Shown one piece after another: positions 6,493 through 8,861 of a stretch of DNA of 8,861 nt. The position numbers and the translations under genes were made by a program. The notes below the pieces were generated by a model. The model was not told the origin of the DNA and ran no database searches. It saw only the letters and a program-made list of their open reading frames with translations. Origin of the DNA: Brevundimonas sp. (GTDB taxonomy: Bacteria; Pseudomonadota; Alphaproteobacteria; Caulobacterales; Caulobacteraceae); the NCBI RefSeq assembly GCF_003248455.1, contig NZ_QFNM01000061.1:1-8861 (forward strand), given 5' to 3'. Every line of letters begins with the position of its first letter. Within the stretch, counting starts at the first letter, position 1.

Positions 6493-6523
6493 GCGCGGGC
6501 GGTTTGAGCTAAATCGCCCGCGC
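6493..6523 (+). promoter_or_regulatory. 13-bp hairpin between rpsG and fusA
   Basis: Bases 6493-6505 pair with 6511-6523 over 13 positions (one G-T pair) around the loop GAGCT. There is no T run afterwards, so it is not a typical intrinsic terminator. It may be a pause, an RNA processing or stability element that sets the ratio of the ribosomal proteins to EF-G. The rest of the 150-base gap shows only the ribosome site CAAGG near 6586-6590. Confidence 0.45.
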
Positions 6524-6599
6524 TCGCTTATCCGCCGCATCGACGATCATCCCGAGGGCGCGTTTCGCGTCCTGCACTACTTCTCCAAGGCACGTTTTC

Positions 6600-8653
6600 A
6601 TGGCTCGTACGCACAAGCTCGAGGACTACCGCAACTTCGGCATCATGGCCCATATCGACGCGGGCAAGACGACGACGACCGAGCGGATCCTGTATTACAC
6701 CGGCAAATCCCACAAGATCGGCGAAGTCCACGACGGCGCCGCGACCATGGACTGGATGGACCAGGAGCAGGAACGGGGCATCACCATCACCTCGGCCGCG
6801 ACGACCGCCTTCTGGCAGAACAAGCGCCTGAACATCATCGACACCCCCGGCCACGTGGACTTCACCATCGAAGTCGAACGTTCGCTGCGCGTGCTGGACG
6901 GCGCCGTGACGGTGCTGGACGGCAACGCCGGCGTCGAACCGCAGACCGAAACCGTCTGGCGCCAGGCCGACAAATACTCGGTGCCGCGCATCGTCTTCGT
7001 CAACAAGATGGACAAGATCGGCGCCGACTTCGACAAGTCGGTGGAATCGATCCGCGACCGCCTGGGCGCCAAGGCCGTGCCGATCCAATTCCCGATCGGC
7101 GCCGAAAGCTCGCTGAAGGGCCTGGTGGACCTGGTCCGCATGAAGGCCGTGGTCTGGGACAACGACGGCCTGGGCGCGTCCTACCATGACGAAGACATCC
7201 CCGCCGACCTGGTCGACAAGGCCAACGAAGCCCGCCAGTACCTGATCGACAACGCCGTCGAGCTGGACGACGAGGCGATGGAAGCCTACCTCGAAGGCGC
7301 CGAGCCCGACGAAGCCACCATCAAGAAGTGCATCCGCAAGGCCGTGCTGACCGGCGCCTTCTATCCGATCCTGTGCGGCTCGGCCTTCAAGAACAAGGGC
7401 GTGCAGACGCTGCTGGACGCCGTGGTCGACTATCTGCCGTCGCCGCTGGACATCCCGCCGACCCCTGGCATCGACTTCAAGACCGGAGAGCCGGTCGTGC
7501 GCAAGGCGTCGGACGACGAACCCCTGTCGGTCCTGGCGTTCAAGATCATGGACGATCCCTTCGTCGGTTCGCTGACCTTCTGCCGCCTGTATTCGGGCAA
7601 GATGGAGACGGGCATGAGCCTGCTGAACTCGTCGCGCGACAAGCGCGAGCGGGTCGGCCGGATGCTGCAGATGCACTCCAACAACCGCGAGGACGTCAAG
7701 GAAGCCTACGCCGGCGACATCGTCGCCCTGGCCGGCCTGAAGGAAACCCGCACCGGGGACACCCTGTGCGACCCGATCAAGTCGCCCGTCATCCTGGAGA
7801 AGATGGAGTTCCCAGCCCCGGTGATCGAGATCTCGGTCGAGCCCAAGACCAAGGGCGACCAGGAGAAGCTGGGCGTCGCCCTGGCCAAGCTGGCTTCGGA
7901 AGATCCCTCCTTCACCGTCTCGACCGACCACGAGTCGGGCCAAACCATCCTGAAGGGCATGGGCGAGCTGCACCTGGACATCAAGATCGACATCCTGAAG
8001 CGCACCTACAAGGTCGAGGCCAACATCGGCGCGCCGCAGGTTGCCTATCGTGAATCGCTGGGCCGCAAGGTCGACATCGACTACACCCACAAGAAGCAGA
8101 CCGGCGGCACGGGCCAGTTCGCCCGCGTCATGATCACCTTCGAACCCGGCGAGCCAGGCTCGGGCTTCGTGTTCGAGAACCAGATCGTCGGCGGCGCGGT
8201 GCCCAAGGAATACATCCCGGGCGTCGAAAAGGGCCTGAACTCGGCCAAGGACAATGGTCTGCTGGCCGGCTTCCCGCTGATCGACTTCAAGGCGACCCTG
8301 ACGGACGGCAAGTTCCACGATGTCGACTCCAGCGTGCTGGCGTTCGAAATCGCGGCGCGCGCCGCCTTCCGCGAACTGAAGGAGAAGGGCGCGCCCAAGC
8401 TGCTCGAGCCGATCATGGCGGTGGAAGTCGTGACCCCCGAGGAATACCTCGGCTCGGTCATCGGCGACCTGAACGGCCGTCGCGGCATGATCCAGGGTCA
8501 GGACATGCGCGGCAACGCCACCGTCGTGAACGCCTTCGTGCCGCTGGCCAACGCGGCATGTCACAGGGCCGGGCCCAGTTCACCATGCAATACGACCACT
8601 ACGAGCCGGTACCGCAACACGTCGCCGACGAAGTGATCAAGAAATACGCCTAA
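6600..8653 (+). CDS. fusA: Translation elongation factor G, with a short frameshifting deletion near the 3' end
   Basis: EF-G is the GTPase that drives ribosomal translocation and, with RRF, ribosome recycling. The G-domain motifs are complete: AHIDAGKTT (P-loop, residues 17-25), the RGITITSAATT switch, DTPGH (81-85), NKMD (135-138) and SAF (261-263). Domain II (GSLTFCRLYSG), domain III (LHLDIKIDILK), domain IV (KKQTGGTGQFARV) and domain V (LLEPIMAVEVVTPEE, RRGMIQGQ) follow. At 8552 the frame breaks after VPLAN. The expected MFGYVN-x-LR is missing except for the last two bases of its Arg codon, a loss of about 25 bases. Family sequence resumes at 8555 in another frame (GMSQGRAQFTMQYDHYEPVP) and ends IKKYA at TAA 8651-8653. 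Read uncorrected, the protein ends at 8636 with a nonsense tail. The restored length would be about 692 residues, normal for alphaproteobacteria. The defect is probably a sequence error in an intact gene. Confidence 0.97.
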
Positions 8654-8711
8654 GCTTTTCCTTTCGGAAAAGCGCACCTAAATAGCGCCCGGTCGGCCAA
8701 TGGCCGGGCGC
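8654..8711 (+). promoter_or_regulatory. Tandem hairpins in the fusA-tuf spacer
   Basis: Directly after the fusA stop, GCTTTTCC (8654-8661) pairs with GGAAAAGC (8666-8673) around TTTC. Next, GCGCCCGG (8685-8692) pairs with CCGGGCGC (8704-8711) around 11 bases that can fold further (GGCC/GGCC). Neither has a following T run, so transcription into tuf is expected to continue; processing or stability roles are possible. A smaller CCCCG/CGGGG stem lies just before the tuf ribosome site. Confidence 0.4.
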
Positions 8712-8762
8712 CCTTAACCCCAAACTGAAGGAACCCCGGTTCGGGGACCTAGGAGCTAGAAA

Positions 8763-8861
8763 ATGGCCAAGGAAAAGTTCGAACGGACGAAGCCGCACTG
8801 CAACATCGGCACGATCGGTCACGTCGACCACGGCAAGACGACGCTGACGGCGGCGATCACG
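8763..8861 (+). CDS. tuf: Translation elongation factor Tu, N-terminal 33 codons
   Basis: EF-Tu delivers aminoacyl-tRNA to the ribosome as a GTP complex. Only the start is present: [20 protein letters not shown], then the P-loop GHVDHGKT at residues 19-26, then TLTAAIT at the window edge. The ATG is preceded by a strong ribosome site AGGAG (8751-8755) at 7 bases. It completes the conserved order rpsL-rpsG-fusA-tuf, with 109 bases to the fusA stop. Many related genomes carry two tuf copies, so which copy this is cannot be judged beyond its str-operon position. Confidence 0.98.

Noticed and set aside
6528..8564. 678-codon open frame antisense to fusA.
   Set aside because: It lies wholly opposite a certain gene, in a phase that stays open because of high GC at third codon positions; its composition (Val, Asp, Leu, Gly, Arg-rich) is typical of such a shadow.
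1..8861. CRISPR arrays, tRNA genes, insertion sequences or phage genes.
   Set aside because: None was seen by eye: no regularly spaced repeats, no cloverleaf, no transposase or integrase motifs.

Overview
The window is chromosomal DNA of a high-GC alphaproteobacterium, most likely of the Caulobacteraceae (Brevundimonas-like). I infer this from protein flavour (the S12, S7, EF-G and EF-Tu termini), GC content and gene order; no search was possible. It covers the junction between the RNA polymerase operon and the str operon, two of the most conserved parts of a bacterial genome, separated here by a small unrecognised accessory locus.

Layout. (1) Positions 1-2651 (+): the C-terminal half of rpoC, followed by a strong intrinsic terminator (2678-2710). 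(2) 2735-2862: a long imperfect palindrome of the dispersed intergenic repeat type. (3) 2888-5092 (-): three adjacent genes that I read as diverged paralogues. Each encodes a short N-terminal membrane anchor, a Y-x-D motif, a Pro/Arg-rich linker and a small predicted periplasmic domain with a C-x13-C pair. They converge on rpoC and diverge from rpsL. (4) 5093-5519: a 427-base divergent intergenic region with a candidate rpsL promoter and a structured leader. (5) 5520-8861 (+): rpsL, rpsG, fusA and the first 33 codons of tuf, each intergenic space holding hairpins.

rpoC makes the beta' subunit of RNA polymerase; rpsL, rpsG, fusA and tuf make two 30S proteins and two translation GTPases. The three minus-strand genes are unrelated to that work by sequence and look like cell-envelope proteins of unknown function.

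Two things stand out. First, the three-paralogue family has shared spacing of Tyr/Asp, Trp, Cys and Gly-Asp motifs and a transmembrane segment reminiscent of TonB with Asn where TonB has His. Second, three short stretches of near-invariant sequence are missing from essential genes: the trigger-loop core of beta' (in frame), a conserved C-terminal segment of beta' (frameshift) and a segment of EF-G domain V (frameshift). The reading frame resumes with correct family sequence after each gap. I think assembly or consensus error is the likeliest cause, and rpoC and fusA should be read as intact genes with damaged sequence until raw reads say otherwise.
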